DNA of 64,000 nt, taken from the NCBI GenBank assembly GCA_028289195.1, contig JANQQR010000024.1, forward strand, positions 1-64,000, in the 5' to 3' direction. The position numbers and the translations under genes are program-made. The notes under the pieces are model-generated. The model did no database searches. It was not told where the DNA came from and worked only from the letters and a program-made list of their open reading frames with translations. This document shows positions 63,339 to 64,000 of the stretch, piece after piece (position 1 is the stretch's first letter; each line of letters opens with the position of its first letter). This DNA comes from Phycisphaerales bacterium. Its GTDB lineage: Bacteria > Planctomycetota > Phycisphaerae > Phycisphaerales > UBA1924.

Positions 63339-64000
63339 ATGCGAGCACTCGTCAAAGCCAGAGCAGACGTCGGCCTCGATTTCGACGCCGATCGCCCGCC
63401 GCCCACAGGCTCCACCGGAACCCCCGGCGAGCCCGGGCCCCGCGAGGTGCTCATCAAGGTCAGGAAAGCCGGCGTCTGCGGCACCGACCGCCACATCTGG
63501 GAATGGGACGCCTGGGCCAGCTCGCGCATCCCCGTCGGCATCGTCACCGGCCACGAGTTCGCCGGCGTCGTCGAGAAAGTCGGCGCCGCCGTGACCCGCG
63601 TCAGCCCCGGCCAGCGCGTCAGTGGCGAGGGCCACATCACCGACTTCCTCGACTACAACTCCCGCACCGGCAACGCCCACATCGCCAGCGACACGCGCAT
63701 CATCGGCGTCGATCGCGACGGCTGCTTCGCCGACTACCTCCTCCTCCCGGAGGAGAACGTCTGGCCCCTCCACCCCGACATCCCCGATCGCTACGGCGCG
63801 ATCATGGACCCGCTGGGCAACGCCGTGCACACCGTGATGAGCGCCGGCGTCAGCGCCAAGACCGTCCTCGTCACCGGCGCCGGCATCATCGGTCTGATGG
63901 CGATCACCGTCGCCAAGGCCGCCGGCGCCGCCCGCGTCTACGCCACCGACACCAACCCCCATCGCCTCGAGCTCGCGCGCAAGCTCGGCGCGTTCCGCGC
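63339..64000 (+). CDS. Threonine 3-dehydrogenase-like zinc dehydrogenase, 5' part (cut by window edge)
   Basis: The first 220 codons of a medium-chain dehydrogenase of the L-threonine 3-dehydrogenase group. The catalytic zinc residues are present: Cys47 in AGVCGTDRHIWEWD and GHE at 71-73, then MDPLGNAVHTV. The next domain starts with VLVTGAGIIGLMA (NAD-binding). The GEGHI stretch (96-100) is followed by a region where canonical threonine dehydrogenase has four structural-zinc cysteines; here positions 102, 105, 108 and 116 are Asp, Asp, Ser and Ala. The zinc site is therefore lost. ATG at 63339 is the first start and the remainder lies outside the window. Confidence 0.88.
   Translation, partial: MRALVKARADVGLDFDADRPPPTGSTGTPGEPGPREVLIKVRKAGVCGTDRHIWEWDAWASSRIPVGIVTGHEFAGVVEKVGAAVTRVSPGQRVSGEGHITDFLDYNSRTGNAHIASDTRIIGVDRDGCFADYLLLPEENVWPLHPDIPDRYGAIMDPLGNAVHTVMSAGVSAKTVLVTGAGIIGLMAITVAKAAGAARVYATDTNPHRLELARKLGAFR

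Noticed and set aside
1..64000. tRNA, rRNA, CRISPR array, insertion sequence, prophage or attachment sites
   Set aside because: No cloverleaf-like segments with a TTCGA arm, no regular spaced repeats, no transposase or integrase frames and no flanking terminal repeats were recognised by eye. A covariance search could still find a small RNA.

Overview
The window is high-GC bacterial DNA that is almost wholly coding. It most likely comes from a Planctomycetota chromosome, probably class Phycisphaerae. The main pointers are secreted proteins ending or beginning in dockerin-like calcium loops (48.5-50.6 kb and 54.2-55.0 kb), a PEP-CTERM protein (57.3 kb), an XrtA/PEP-CTERM-type polysaccharide deacetylase, a large secreted metalloprotease with an HExxH-x-GLRHNF motif, many SpoIIE phosphatases and kinases, and frequent GTG/TTG starts with 4-8 base gene overlaps. 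I see no tRNA, rRNA, IS element, phage or CRISPR.

Layout. 0-5.5 kb holds housekeeping genes: lgt, trxA, folP and trpD, with an unknown secreted protein and a cut-off membrane protein at the left edge. 5.5-11.8 kb holds a secreted zinc metalloprotease, a UbiA-family enzyme resembling decaprenyl-phosphate phosphoribosyltransferase, and a secreted ADP-ribosylglycohydrolase-like protein. 11.8-33.6 kb is a large exopolysaccharide locus. It contains nucleotide-sugar enzymes (UDP-glucose dehydrogenase, UDP-xylose synthase, GDP-fucose synthase-like, GDP-mannose 3,5-epimerase-like), a flippase, a ligase/polymerase-like protein, four glycosyltransferases, two methyltransferases, a deacetylase and three hexapeptide acyltransferases. 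29-37.4 kb adds sulfate activation and handling: sat, an SLC13/RCK transporter, cysQ and cysC/apsK. 37.4-42.5 kb is a regulatory block: ECF-like sigma factor, membrane Ser/Thr kinase and a divergent coiled-coil protein. 42.6-48.4 kb carries a TPR peptidase-like protein, a LolA-like protein, ruvX and a solitary nuoH. 48.5-57.8 kb has secreted and surface proteins, a dCache-SpoIIE phosphatase, a formylglycine-generating enzyme, aroC and a BFD-like ferredoxin. 57.8-64 kb has a methyltransferase, glyS, a second SpoIIE phosphatase, a GNAT enzyme, a Tat-exported aldo/keto reductase and the start of a threonine dehydrogenase-like gene.

The most striking system is at 19.1-22.1 kb inside the polysaccharide locus. 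A fused E1 alpha-beta 2-oxoacid dehydrogenase overlaps a protein made of a lipoyl domain, an E1/E3-binding domain and a left-handed beta-helix (hexapeptide) acyltransferase. The usual E2 catalytic domain is replaced by a sugar-type O/N-acyltransferase. I infer a dedicated pathway that would make an acyl group by oxidative decarboxylation of a 2-oxo acid on a lipoyl arm and pass it directly to a sugar. This is a hypothesis from domain architecture and context, not a demonstrated function. Other items worth checking are a threonine dehydrogenase homologue with all four structural-zinc cysteines replaced, a dockerin protein with an eight-cysteine tail, and the secreted ADP-ribosylglycohydrolase-like protein with binding modules.
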